From: Arthrobacter sp. efr-133-R2A-120
GTDB taxonomy: Bacteria; Actinomycetota; Actinomycetes; Actinomycetales; Micrococcaceae
DNA: 64,000 nt
Assembly: GCF_030209835.1 (NCBI RefSeq)
Contig: NZ_JARVRF010000011.1
Span: forward strand, 62,001-126,000
Direction of reading: 5' to 3'
In this document: piece after piece, positions 1 to 7,854 of the stretch
Position numbering within the stretch: position 1 is the stretch's first letter
Layout: the number at the start of each line of letters is the position of its first letter
Program-made: the position numbers and the translations under genes
The notes under the pieces: model-generated
What the model saw: the letters and a program-made list of their open reading frames with translations, nothing else
What the model was told of the DNA's origin: nothing
The model's database searches: none

Positions 1-951
1 AACGATGAAGAAGAAATAGAGAACGCCATCCAACTGGCAGCAACTGGAATTAGAGCAGCACGTGCACGCGCAGGCTTCCTGACAGCCGATGCCCGGAGGT
101 TTGAAGCCAGCTACGCGTTCTCGCTTGCCCCTTCAGCCAGGTGGGCGCTTCTCGAAGAATCGTCGCGCGTTCCGCGTCCGGGAACCCGCCATCATCTTCT
201 GGCGCGTTCCCTGACGCCCATTCCGTGGCAGGACAACGAGGCCGAATGGCCGCCGCCGACCGCGGTTGAACTCGAGGGGACACGCCGCCTCACAGGACAA
301 GATACATGGCCTATCCGTGTTGCAGAGAGACCATATGATGATTGGGTTCAAATTGGCATGTTCGAACGACAGGCCACATTGGCCAGCACCTACCCCAAAC
401 AGCCAAGCCGACAACTATTCATCACTTCTGGTCTCGAGGTAACAGGCGCGTCCATTTCGATCGATTCGCTGCCTGTCGGAACTAACCCACCAAATATCTG
501 GCTGGCCCCGTACGACCACCTACTCCCGGGCGTTGATCAAGCTTCAGCCGCAGAAATGCTGGAGGATCTGCAAGGACCGTTGACCACGATTGCCAACTAC
601 GGGGGCCAGCGGAGCGCACCTCACCGCGGCCGCGGCGTTGGACTTCACCCGTTCAGTCTCGTGCCTCGACTCGAACTCGTGGCGTTTCTCAACCTGCGCC
701 CGGAGTCTCCGACAGTTCGCCAATGTCTCGTTGACGACCAAGGGCCAGCTCTGGTGGGACGCAACTGGCGCGGATTCCTGATCCACGACGGCAGCTATAC
801 GCCTCTTGCACCTGCGGTCCACGGCACGGACCTCATAGTTCGTCCGGACCTGTACGAACGCCTCGAAGACACACTCGACAAGAACCGCATCCAGTCTGGC
901 ATCACAGTGCGGTACTTCGAGGGTGAAGGCAATGACATGGAATACGACTGA
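1..951 (+). CDS. Hypothetical protein, 3' part (5' end outside window)
   Basis: The frame is open from base 1 to the TGA at 949-951, giving about 316 C-terminal residues; the start lies upstream. An internal ATG at 358 would give 197 aa, but the open frame and similar composition before it argue for one longer gene. I recognise no family. There is no membrane segment or signal peptide; the C-terminal third (GRNWRGFLIHDGSY, then a D/R/E-rich tail ending in MEYD) looks like a soluble globular domain. Base and codon use are visibly less GC-rich than in dxs and the genes after it (codons such as AAA, ATA, AAT, TCA occur freely), which suggests transferred DNA. It converges with the minus-strand gene at 1021-1869. 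Function unknown. Confidence 0.6.
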   Translation, partial: NDEEEIENAIQLAATGIRAARARAGFLTADARRFEASYAFSLAPSARWALLEESSRVPRPGTRHHLLARSLTPIPWQDNEAEWPPPTAVELEGTRRLTGQDTWPIRVAERPYDDWVQIGMFERQATLASTYPKQPSRQLFITSGLEVTGASISIDSLPVGTNPPNIWLAPYDHLLPGVDQASAAEMLEDLQGPLTTIANYGGQRSAPHRGRGVGLHPFSLVPRLELVAFLNLRPESPTVRQCLVDDQGPALVGRNWRGFLIHDGSYTPLAPAVHGTDLIVRPDLYERLEDTLDKNRIQSGITVRYFEGEGNDMEYD

Positions 952-1020
952 GGTGCTGCCGACGGCAAAGCGGCAGCCTATGATTGCCTAGCGGAGCTTG
1001 TACGGACTAGTTTCGAATTC

Positions 1021-1869
1021 TTACCTTTGGTCGTCGGTGATGCGCCTGAGCATGTTCGCGAGCAGGATGGCTGAGTCTGCCGCCACTCCGGCGTAGCGGC
1101 GGTTTATCGTTGCGCCGTGTTTCACTCCCTGGGCCTGTTCAACCGCCGCGCGCACGAGTTTCCGGAGCGCGGCATTCTGCGCTCCGGCGAGATCGACTTC
1201 AATCACGCGGTCCAGGCGGTTCTTTGTGCTAGCTACCGGCGGCTCATCCTCACCTTCGAACAGATGACGTTCCCGAACATAGGCGGCCTCGGAAAGACGC
1301 TCCAGGATGATCACGCAGTCATTGCCCACATTGCGGTAGTCCTGCTCCGTTCTTGCGTTCTGGAAATGCCGCCGGAGCTCTGTGATTTCTTCGTCTACCC
1401 GAGTCCAACCTGTTCGAGGATGCGACGTTACAGGATCGGCGAGAGTCGAGGCCACGGTGCCGGCCTCCAAATCAGCGAGCTGTTCGTGCAAAGGATCGAA
1501 CAGTTCCGCGAGCATCTGCCGACGCGCCTGCCAAGAATTGGAGCCGTTGTTGTTTTTCCAGTAGCTGTAGAACCCGTCGAAATCATAGAACGGGGGCCGG
1601 AAGTCAACGCCCAAGCGCTTCAGCACTGCCCTTAAAGCAGCCATCACTGCTCGGGACTCATGGACCGAGATCCGTGGGTTATTTTCAGTGCCGCGATTTC
1701 GATACTCGTCATGGACGAGTCTGGCCAAGGGAACGGCGATTTCTACATCAGTAGCAGATTGAAGGGGTCCTGCGTGGACTCGCTCTATGAGATCGGTGTT
1801 CAGCGTCTCCTGTTGACGGGCCCAAATATCGGCGGCCTCTGCCTCTTCGAAAAAGTCGTTCTCTCGCAC
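1021..1869 (-). CDS. Hypothetical protein, possible HEPN-like C-terminus
   Basis: 282 aa from a GTG at 1869; an in-frame TAG lies four codons upstream, so the gene cannot extend much, although the ribosome binding site is poor. The protein is helical and charged, with no membrane segment. The last ~70 residues (LRKLVRAAVEQAQGVKHG, then RRYAGVAADSAILLANML) resemble the helical carboxy-terminal module seen in HEPN/abortive-infection-like proteins, where a KH/RR pair precedes a final hydrophobic helix. That is my impression from pattern, not a search result. The gene faces the unknown gene at 1-951 and shares its less GC-rich composition, so the two may belong to one acquired segment, conceivably defence-related. 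Alternative: simply an orphan hypothetical gene. Confidence 0.6.
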   Translation of the reverse strand: MRENDFFEEAEAADIWARQQETLNTDLIERVHAGPLQSATDVEIAVPLARLVHDEYRNRGTENNPRISVHESRAVMAALRAVLKRLGVDFRPPFYDFDGFYSYWKNNNGSNSWQARRQMLAELFDPLHEQLADLEAGTVASTLADPVTSHPRTGWTRVDEEITELRRHFQNARTEQDYRNVGNDCVIILERLSEAAYVRERHLFEGEDEPPVASTKNRLDRVIEVDLAGAQNAALRKLVRAAVEQAQGVKHGATINRRYAGVAADSAILLANMLRRITDDQR

Positions 1870-2227
1870 CCTGAAAGTCTAAAGAATCCCGACACTGCCG
1901 CCGTTCTGCGACCAAAGCATGTCGCGACAAAGTCAGCGCAGGAGCTAGCGCACGGACAAGCTCGCCGCAGAGCAGTGGGGCTTACTGCATCGGCGGCTCG
2001 AGCGGAGCATGGGGAAGAACCACTAACGGAGCACGTTGATTGCCAATGTCGCGCATGTCGACGTCCTACGATAACGGTAGGCCTCCACACCCCAACATGA
2101 TCACCGCAACCAGGAACTTTGGGCATTGTGTCGTCCTGACAGGAACATCACTGATCAAATCGCCCACGCTCTCGAAATCCGCAAGGAACTATCGCGTAGT
2201 GGGGGCATGTAACAGTACGTTTTGCGC

Positions 2228-2255
2228 CAAATTTCGGCACACTAGCCGAAATTTG
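2228..2255. repeat. Perfect 11-bp inverted repeat with 6-nt loop
   Basis: The arms CAAATTTCGGC (2228-2238) and GCCGAAATTTG (2245-2255) are exactly complementary around ACACTA. The A/T-rich outer half is unusual in this GC-rich genome. There is no following T-run, so an intrinsic terminator is unlikely; a protein-binding operator or a recombination crossover site is equally possible. It sits at the edge of the compositionally odd strip 1-2250. Confidence 0.6.
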
Positions 2256-2286
2256 CTCAGGTTCCGCCTGAGCTGGAAGGCAACAG

Positions 2287-2325
2287 CTACAGCCCCGGCT
2301 GGTCATCGACCGGCCGGGGCTGTAG
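2287..2325 (+). terminator. Long hairpin upstream of dxs, probable terminator
   Basis: Arms of 13 bp (CTACAGCCCCGGC / GCCGGGGCTGTAG) continue through a T-G wobble into GGTC/GACC, making an almost unbroken 18-bp stem with a 3-nt loop. The downstream sequence is only weakly T-rich (CCTTTCCT). It lies 73 bp before the dxs start, and a possible dxs promoter follows it, so it probably ends transcription arriving from upstream; a role as a dxs leader structure cannot be excluded. Confidence 0.55.
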
Positions 2326-2397
2326 CCTTTCCTGCGGCTTGGTTCCGGCCAAGGCGTTAGAGTTGTATAGCACGTCAATCACCCTAAGGAGGGGCCG

Positions 2398-4371
2398 TTG
2401 GGACTTTTGGAGACAATCCGGAACCCGCAGGACCTGGCCAAGCTCACCAGTCAGCAGCTGGAGCAGCTTGCAGGCGAGATCAGGACTTTCCTCATCACCA
2501 ACGTCGCTCAAACGGGTGGTCACCTTGGACCGAACCTTGGCGTGGTGGAACTCACCATGGCCATCCATAAGGTCTTCGATTCGCCCCGTGACAGCATCGT
2601 TTTCGATACCGGCCATCAGTCCTACGTCCACAAATTGTTGACCGGCAGGCAGGATTTCAGCACCCTCCGGCAGCAAGGGGGCATGTCCGGCTACCCCGAT
2701 CGTGCGGAGTCCGAGCACGACATCGTGGAGAGTTCCCACGCGTCCTCTTCCCTGTCCTGGGCCGATGGTATCTCCCGCGCCCGCCAGCTGACCGGTGAGG
2801 GCGACCGCTGCGTAGTCGCCGTCGTCGGTGACGGCGCCCTGACGGGCGGCATGGCTTGGGAGGCGATCAACAACATCGCCGCGGACAAACGACGCCGCGT
2901 GGTGATCGTCGTCAACGACAACGGGCGCTCCTATGCCCCCACCGTCGGGGGCCTTGCCGACTATCTCGCTTCCCTCCGCCCCACGATCGATTCCTTCCGG
3001 GCAGCGCCCACCTACGAGGTGGTGTTGGACTGGTGGAAGAAGAAACTGCAGAGCGGCGGACCTATCGGCCAGTTCACCTACAGGAGCCTTCATGCCATGA
3101 AGAAGGGCATCAAGGACTGGTGGGCTCCGCAGGGCATGTTCGAAGACCTGGGCATGAAGTACATCGGCCCTGTCGACGGCCACAACATGCGGGCCCTCGA
3201 GCACGCGCTCACTACTGCCCGTAATTACGGCGGCCCCGTGATCGTTCACGCGATGACAGAAAAGGGCCACGGTTACGCACCTGCCCTCGCCAACGAGGCG
3301 GACCAGTTCCACGCCGTCGGGATCATCGATCCGGAGACTGGGGAACCCACCGAAGCCGGCGGAGCCCGCTCGTGGACATCGGTGTTCGCCGAGGAAATCG
3401 CGGACATCGCCGATGAGCGCGAAGACATCGTAGGCGTCACCGGCGCCATGCTGATCCCTGTCGGACTGCACAAGTTCGCGGAACGGCATCCACAAAGAGT
3501 GATCGACGTCGGCATCGCCGAACAGCACGCACTCACTTCGGCCGCAGGCATGGCCTTTGGCGGACTGCACCCGGTCGTGGCCGTTTACGCCACGTTCCTG
3601 AACCGTGCCTTCGACCAGCTGCTCATGGACGTCGCCCTGCACAAAGCCGGGGTGACGGTCGTGTTGGACCGCGCCGGCGTGACGGGCCCTGACGGAGCCA
3701 GCCACCACGGCATGTGGGACATGGCTATGGTCCAGATTGTGCCGGGGCTGCATCTCGCAGCTCCGCGCGATGCCAGCCGGCTGCGGGAAGAACTCCGCGA
3801 GGCGGTTGCCATCGCCGACGCACCCAGCGTGGTGCGCTTCTCCAAAGGCAGCGTGGGAAGCGAGATCGAAGCGATCGAACGGCTTTCCGACGGCGTCGAC
3901 GTGCTGGCGCGCCGCCCCGAAGGCTCCACGGAGAACGATGTCCTGATTGTCAGCGTCGGCGCGATGTCCGAGCTCGCCCTCGACGTCGCGTCCCGGCTCG
4001 GATCCCAAGGCATCAGTTCAACAGTGGTGGATCCGCGGTGGGTCCTGCCTGTACGCAAGTCCATCATTGCCCTCGCCGCCCGGCACCGTTTAGTGATCTG
4101 CATCGAAGACGGCGTCCGCGCGGGCGGCGTCGGCTCCCGGATCCGGCAGGAGATGCGCGCGGCCGGCGTGGACACGGCCCTCAACGAGGTGGGGCTTCCG
4201 GTCGAATTCCTCGACCATGGAACCAGGAGCCAGGTTCTCGAGCGGGTAGGGCTCACCGCCCAACAGATAACGCACGACGTCGTCGCGCAGGTCCTGGGTA
4301 CAAAGGTGCCATTCGCGCGGCCCCTGCCAGGACAGGAACATCCCAGCACAGGCAGTCTTCCCACACTGTGA
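2398..4371 (+). CDS. dxs: 1-deoxy-D-xylulose-5-phosphate synthase
   Basis: 657 aa, normal length for Dxs. This cytosolic enzyme condenses pyruvate and glyceraldehyde 3-phosphate, using thiamine diphosphate, to give 1-deoxyxylulose 5-phosphate, the first step of the MEP isoprenoid pathway and a precursor for thiamine and pyridoxal. Visible features are the N-terminal substrate-binding region ([30 protein letters not shown]), the thiamine-diphosphate/Mg motif running from GDG at residues ~144-146 to NDN at ~173-175, the transketolase pyrimidine-binding domain with catalytic Glu in GIAEQHA (~375), and a C-terminal transketolase domain. The TTG start at 2398 is chosen because AAGGAGG sits 5 nt before it. 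The stop codon overlaps the GTG start of the DUF402 gene (GTGA), so the two are translationally coupled. Confidence 0.97.
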   Translation: MGLLETIRNPQDLAKLTSQQLEQLAGEIRTFLITNVAQTGGHLGPNLGVVELTMAIHKVFDSPRDSIVFDTGHQSYVHKLLTGRQDFSTLRQQGGMSGYPDRAESEHDIVESSHASSSLSWADGISRARQLTGEGDRCVVAVVGDGALTGGMAWEAINNIAADKRRRVVIVVNDNGRSYAPTVGGLADYLASLRPTIDSFRAAPTYEVVLDWWKKKLQSGGPIGQFTYRSLHAMKKGIKDWWAPQGMFEDLGMKYIGPVDGHNMRALEHALTTARNYGGPVIVHAMTEKGHGYAPALANEADQFHAVGIIDPETGEPTEAGGARSWTSVFAEEIADIADEREDIVGVTGAMLIPVGLHKFAERHPQRVIDVGIAEQHALTSAAGMAFGGLHPVVAVYATFLNRAFDQLLMDVALHKAGVTVVLDRAGVTGPDGASHHGMWDMAMVQIVPGLHLAAPRDASRLREELREAVAIADAPSVVRFSKGSVGSEIEAIERLSDGVDVLARRPEGSTENDVLIVSVGAMSELALDVASRLGSQGISSTVVDPRWVLPVRKSIIALAARHRLVICIEDGVRAGGVGSRIRQEMRAAGVDTALNEVGLPVEFLDHGTRSQVLERVGLTAQQITHDVVAQVLGTKVPFARPLPGQEHPSTGSLPTL

Positions 4372-4943
4372 GCGGGGACTCATCGCGGTTGCCGGGAGGA
4401 CTCCAACCAGGCGACCTGGTAGTTGCCCGAAACCGGAAATGGGATGGCACCGCCCACTGGGTTGTCCCGGGGAGCTATCTCGGCGAAGACATCCACGGCT
4501 GGTGGATCTTCCAAGGGCAGGGTGAGTTCTGTTCCCGACCGGGGGCGGCCTTCTATACCGCGTCCGACGCGGTGCTCCTCGTGCCGCGTTCAGGCGAATA
4601 TGTTGCCACCTTCTACGACGACAGCTACCCGGGGGATTTTCGAATCTACGTGGACCTCGCCACGGCACACGAGTGGAAGACCATCGAGCCCGGTGTGTCC
4701 GAATTCCACGTGATTGACATGGATCTCGATGTCATCCGCTCCGTGCACAGGGACGTCTTCATTGACGACGAGGACGAATTCGACGAGCACAGCGCCTCCA
4801 TGGCTTATCCGGATGGCGTGGTCGAATCCATACGGCACGAATGTGACGAGTTGTTCCGGGCAATATCCAAAAAACAGGCACCCTTCGACGGCACAGGTCC
4901 AATCAGTACCTGCGCGGAGTGGTTCAGAAAAGGACGGGCATGA
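4368..4943 (+). CDS. DUF402 domain protein
   Basis: 191 aa from a GTG at 4368 whose last two bases belong to the dxs stop codon. An upstream extension in this frame runs inside dxs and is not credible. The sequence shows the DUF402 pattern: an N-terminal beta-rich part ([27 protein letters not shown]) and then the acidic core [14 protein letters not shown] followed by DEDEFDEH, whose Asp/Glu residues bind divalent metal in characterised relatives. Members of the family studied elsewhere, such as FomD, hydrolyse nucleoside diphosphates or CMP-conjugates; the substrate here is unknown. It is sandwiched between dxs and the unknown gene at 4940 with 4-bp overlaps on both sides, which implies one transcript and coordinated production. 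Confidence 0.85.
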   Translation: MSGDSSRLPGGLQPGDLVVARNRKWDGTAHWVVPGSYLGEDIHGWWIFQGQGEFCSRPGAAFYTASDAVLLVPRSGEYVATFYDDSYPGDFRIYVDLATAHEWKTIEPGVSEFHVIDMDLDVIRSVHRDVFIDDEDEFDEHSASMAYPDGVVESIRHECDELFRAISKKQAPFDGTGPISTCAEWFRKGRA

Positions 4944-5500
4944 GCGGCATTATCCGCACCTACAAGCGCGACGACGAAGCGGTCCTGCATTTCCGGGAGG
5001 GGTGGTACGACGACGAATTCAAGCAGTTCGTCATCAACCACGGGGTCGTAGGACACCAGAGCAGCACTGACGAAACCGACGTCGAGGACGAGTCCGCCGT
5101 CGAAGGACTCATGACGGCCTTTGCCGCGCAATGCGAAGAGGACGGCTATGCGGAGATTCCCGAGACTGAGCAGTTTTGGGTTGTCGCGCAGATCGCGCTC
5201 AAGACGAAGGACGGCACCGACCGCGACCGCTACCTTGAACGCAAGGCCAAGGCCGCGCTGACGAGCGAACTGGCCTGGAGGGGCCTCGGCACCGTGGATC
5301 GTTCCGATATCAGCGATTCGAAGCTCAACATCTTTTGCCTGTGCCCGGACGTCAACAAGGCCGTCAACGCCATCAAGGTGTGCATCAGGGGAGAAGACCT
5401 GGACTTCACCAAGCTGAGCATCGCGGCGGCGCCCCATGCCGAACCAACCGCATTCAAAGTGAAACACTCGCCGAAAACCGGTGCGGGCTTTACCCTCTAA
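4940..5500 (+). CDS. Hypothetical protein coupled to DUF402 gene
   Basis: 186 aa from the ATG at 4940, which overlaps the DUF402 stop (ATGA) and has AAGGA 6 nt upstream; a GTG seven codons earlier is less likely. The protein is acidic, soluble and without a signal peptide. Recognisable parts are an N-terminal WYDDEFKQFV strand/helix, a central charged helix, and a Cys-containing stretch (KLNIFCLCPDVNKAV). I do not recognise a family. Its position third in a dxs-DUF402-unknown transcript is the only functional hint; nothing in the sequence ties it to isoprenoid metabolism. Confidence 0.75.
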   Translation: MSGIIRTYKRDDEAVLHFREGWYDDEFKQFVINHGVVGHQSSTDETDVEDESAVEGLMTAFAAQCEEDGYAEIPETEQFWVVAQIALKTKDGTDRDRYLERKAKAALTSELAWRGLGTVDRSDISDSKLNIFCLCPDVNKAVNAIKVCIRGEDLDFTKLSIAAAPHAEPTAFKVKHSPKTGAGFTL

Positions 5501-5530
5501 GGACTACATCACCGCTTCGAAGGGACACGC

Positions 5531-5746
5531 ATGGCGCCCAAGAGCAACTGGCCCGGACACACTCCGCTGCCCAAGGGCTTGTCCGCTCCGGCACGCAGGG
5601 CACTCGCCCACGAGGGGCTGGAGACCTTGGAACAGCTCGCCGAGTTCGGCGAGGGGCGGGTGGCGGCCTTGCACGGCATGGGCCCCAAGGTCATGGCCCA
5701 GCTGCACGACGCGATGGAAGAGGCAGGAATCGCCTTCGGATCCTGA
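5531..5746 (+). CDS. Small helix-hairpin-helix DNA-binding-like protein
   Basis: 71 aa, ATG at 5531. The fold pattern is that of the RNA polymerase alpha C-terminal domain or a helix-hairpin-helix module: GLSAPARRALAHEGLETLEQL followed by the hairpin VAALHGMGPKVMAQL (residues ~45-59), which has the small-x-Gly hairpin of DNA-backbone-binding domains. The protein is nothing but this domain, so it probably binds nucleic acid or a protein partner and has no enzymatic part. The ribosome binding site is weak (GAAGGGA 6-12 nt upstream). It follows the unknown gene by 30 bp on the same strand and precedes the aldo/keto reductase by 39 bp. Confidence 0.8.
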   Translation: MAPKSNWPGHTPLPKGLSAPARRALAHEGLETLEQLAEFGEGRVAALHGMGPKVMAQLHDAMEEAGIAFGS

Positions 5747-5785
5747 GCGGCGGATTGGCCACCGCGGGCGTTGTAGGGTGAAACC

Positions 5786-6763
5786 ATGACTGAATATCGC
5801 CGTCTTGGAAATTCCGGATTGACCGTCTCAGTAGTCGGTTTGGGGTGCAACAATCTCGGCCGGGCCAATACGGCCACGGAATCGCAAGAAGGTACCAACG
5901 CAGTAGTGCATGCTGCTTTGGATGCCGGCGTGACCCTATTCGACGTTGCAGACGTCTATGGCCGGGAGCCCGGCCTGAGCGAGACCATGCTGGGCGTCGC
6001 CCTGAAAGGTCGCAGGGACGACGCGATCGTGGCCACGAAATTCGGCATGGACATGCACGGCGCCAACGGCAACGATTTCGGTTCCCGGGGATCGCGCCGC
6101 TACATCATCCAGGCCGCCGAGGCATCGCTGCGCCGCCTCGGCACCGACTGGATTGACCTGTACCAGTACCACACCCCGGACCCTCTCACCCCCGTTGACG
6201 AGACCCTCGCAGCCCTCGATGACCTCGTGACAAGCGGCAAGGTCCGGTACGTCGGCCATTCCAACCGAGCGGGCTGGCAGATCGCCGAAGCCGAATACGT
6301 CGCCCGGATGCAGGGCGGTGCGCGGTTCATTTCGACGCAAAACCACTACAACCTGCTGGACCGTCGCGCGGAACTTGAAGTGCTGCCGGCCGCCCAGGCG
6401 TTCGGTCTCGGTGTCCTGCCGTATTTCCCCTTGGCGAACGGCCTCCTGACGGGAAAATATGCTCCAGGCAGCGCCCCGCAAGGATCGCGCCTCAGCCATA
6501 CGCGGACCAACATGGTCAACGACGCCGACTGGGTCCAGTTGGGCAGGTTCAGCCAATTCGCCAAGGAGCGGGACCTGAACGAACTGCAGCTGGCCTTCTC
6601 CTGGCTGGCCGCCCAGCCCGCAGTCAGCAGCGTTATTGCGGGAGCCACCCGCCCTGAGCAAATCGCAGAAAACGCGAAGGCGGTGCGTTGGGTGCCTACG
6701 GCCGAAGAACGCGACGAATTGGATGACATTTTCCCGCGTACGCCCAAGGTCGCCCTCTTCTAA
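5786..6763 (+). CDS. Aldo/keto reductase
   Basis: 325 aa, the usual length of the family. It should be a cytosolic NADPH-dependent oxidoreductase with a (beta/alpha)8 barrel acting on a carbonyl substrate I cannot name. The catalytic tetrad is visible: Asp53 and Tyr58 in FDVADVYG, Lys85 in ATKFG, His129 in LYQYH. The coenzyme-binding C-terminus is present as VIAGATRPEQIAENAKAV. It resembles the YghZ/potassium-channel-beta-like group (long insert GANGNDFGSRGSRRYI, LPYFPLANGLLTGKY). The downstream nucleoside hydrolase starts 10 bp after its stop, with the ribosome binding site AAGGAG spanning the stop codon, so the two are co-transcribed. Confidence 0.92.
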   Translation: MTEYRRLGNSGLTVSVVGLGCNNLGRANTATESQEGTNAVVHAALDAGVTLFDVADVYGREPGLSETMLGVALKGRRDDAIVATKFGMDMHGANGNDFGSRGSRRYIIQAAEASLRRLGTDWIDLYQYHTPDPLTPVDETLAALDDLVTSGKVRYVGHSNRAGWQIAEAEYVARMQGGARFISTQNHYNLLDRRAELEVLPAAQAFGLGVLPYFPLANGLLTGKYAPGSAPQGSRLSHTRTNMVNDADWVQLGRFSQFAKERDLNELQLAFSWLAAQPAVSSVIAGATRPEQIAENAKAVRWVPTAEERDELDDIFPRTPKVALF

Positions 6764-6773
6764 GGAGCGTTCC

Positions 6774-7844
6774 ATGAACGCGGAGCAGGCAGCGGCTGTA
6801 GGCCGGCGCGAGTCCGTGAGCTTGCTGGTGGACTGCGACACGGGAATCGACGACGCCCTCGCCCTTGCTTATCTGTGCAGCCAGGCGCATGTGGACCTCG
6901 TAGCCGTGAGCAGTACTCCGGGCAACGTCGGGGCGGAGCAGGTTGCACGCAACAACCTATCCCTGCTCGAGTTGTGTGGCCGCCCCGATGTCCCCGTGGC
7001 CATCGGTGCGCTGGCGCCGCTGCGGATTCCGCTGACCACCACCCCGGAAACCCACGGACCCCAAGGCGTCGGCTACGCCGAGCTGCCGGAACCGCACGGA
7101 CAGGTGAACAACGCCGACGCCGTCGAACTCTGGGTCGAAGCGGTCCGGTCACGGCCGGGGGAGCTAACCGCCCTGCTGACGGCGCCCCTCACCAACTTCG
7201 CCCTTGCCCTGCGGGCCGAGCCTCGGCTGCCGGAGCTGCTGCGCGGCGTCGTGATCATGGGTGGCAGCTACTACTACCAGGGCAACACGACGCCCACCGC
7301 CGAGTGGAACACGCACGTTGATCCGCACGCAGCCGCCGAGGTGTTTGCGGCGTTCTCCGGCCTTCCCGAGGAACGCCTTCCCGTGGTGTGCGCGCTGGAG
7401 ACCACGGAACGGATCGAACTGACACCCGAACACGTAGCCGCACTGGCTTCCGCGGCGGGCTGCGCGGAGCCGGAACTTGTCCTTCCGGAGCAGCCGGAGG
7501 GGCGGCGCAGCACTGCCTCCAATGAACTCGTTCGGCACCTCAGCGACATGCTGCGCTTCTATTTCGAGTTCCATCGCCACTACGACCAGGGCTATGTGGC
7601 GCACATCCACGACTACTTTGCGGCGTCCGTCGCCGCGGGAACCGCCAGGTACAGCACCCGCACGGCGACAGTGCACGTTGAGACAACGGCCCCCAGGCTT
7701 ATCGGAACCACCGTGGCGGACTTCCGCGGACTGTGGGGCGAGCCGCCCAACGCCCGCATCGTCTCGGAAAACCACCCAGGCGAAGCCTTCGCCGAACTGG
7801 TGCGCTCATTGGGCGGCCTTGCCCGGAGCCTGTCGGACACCTGA
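6774..7844 (+). CDS. Nucleoside hydrolase (IUNH family)
   Basis: 356 aa. Enzymes of this family split the N-glycosidic bond of ribonucleosides (inosine, uridine and others) to ribose and free base for salvage. The diagnostic calcium-binding Asp cluster is at residues 19-27, VDCDTGIDD, at the N-terminus; the second conserved block (LLTAPLTNFALAL, then GVVIMGGSYYYQG and WNTHVDPHAA) is also complete, including the N-x-x-x-D metal ligand region. The ATG at 6774 is preceded by AAGGAG at 6762-6767; longer versions of the frame run into the aldo/keto reductase gene and are rejected. The gene converges with the fatty-acid gene at 7855, with only 10 bp between the stops and no terminator visible there. 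Substrate preference cannot be read from sequence. Confidence 0.92.
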   Translation: MNAEQAAAVGRRESVSLLVDCDTGIDDALALAYLCSQAHVDLVAVSSTPGNVGAEQVARNNLSLLELCGRPDVPVAIGALAPLRIPLTTTPETHGPQGVGYAELPEPHGQVNNADAVELWVEAVRSRPGELTALLTAPLTNFALALRAEPRLPELLRGVVIMGGSYYYQGNTTPTAEWNTHVDPHAAAEVFAAFSGLPEERLPVVCALETTERIELTPEHVAALASAAGCAEPELVLPEQPEGRRSTASNELVRHLSDMLRFYFEFHRHYDQGYVAHIHDYFAASVAAGTARYSTRTATVHVETTAPRLIGTTVADFRGLWGEPPNARIVSENHPGEAFAELVRSLGGLARSLSDT

Positions 7845-7854
7845 CGGCGGAACG

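Larger units (their letters stand above)
1870..2397. other. 528-bp gap before dxs: inverted repeats, no gene seen
   Basis: Short open frames here overlap in several frames with no ribosome binding site and no recognisable product, so I see no gene. The right half holds three hairpins in a row: a perfect 11-bp inverted repeat (2228-2255), a 7-bp one with stem GCTCAGG (about 2258-2276), and a long terminator-like stem (2287-2325). After them come a TATAGC at 2366-2371, a possible -10 box for dxs, and the dxs ribosome binding site AAGGAGG at 2386-2392. The composition changes from mixed to GC-rich across this interval, so it may mark the border of an inserted segment. Confidence 0.5.

Noticed and set aside
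2287..4008. 573-codon open frame on the minus strand opposite dxs
   Set aside because: It mirrors dxs codon by codon, has no ribosome binding site and its composition (His/Arg/Asp/Gly-rich) is typical of antisense frames in GC-rich genes.
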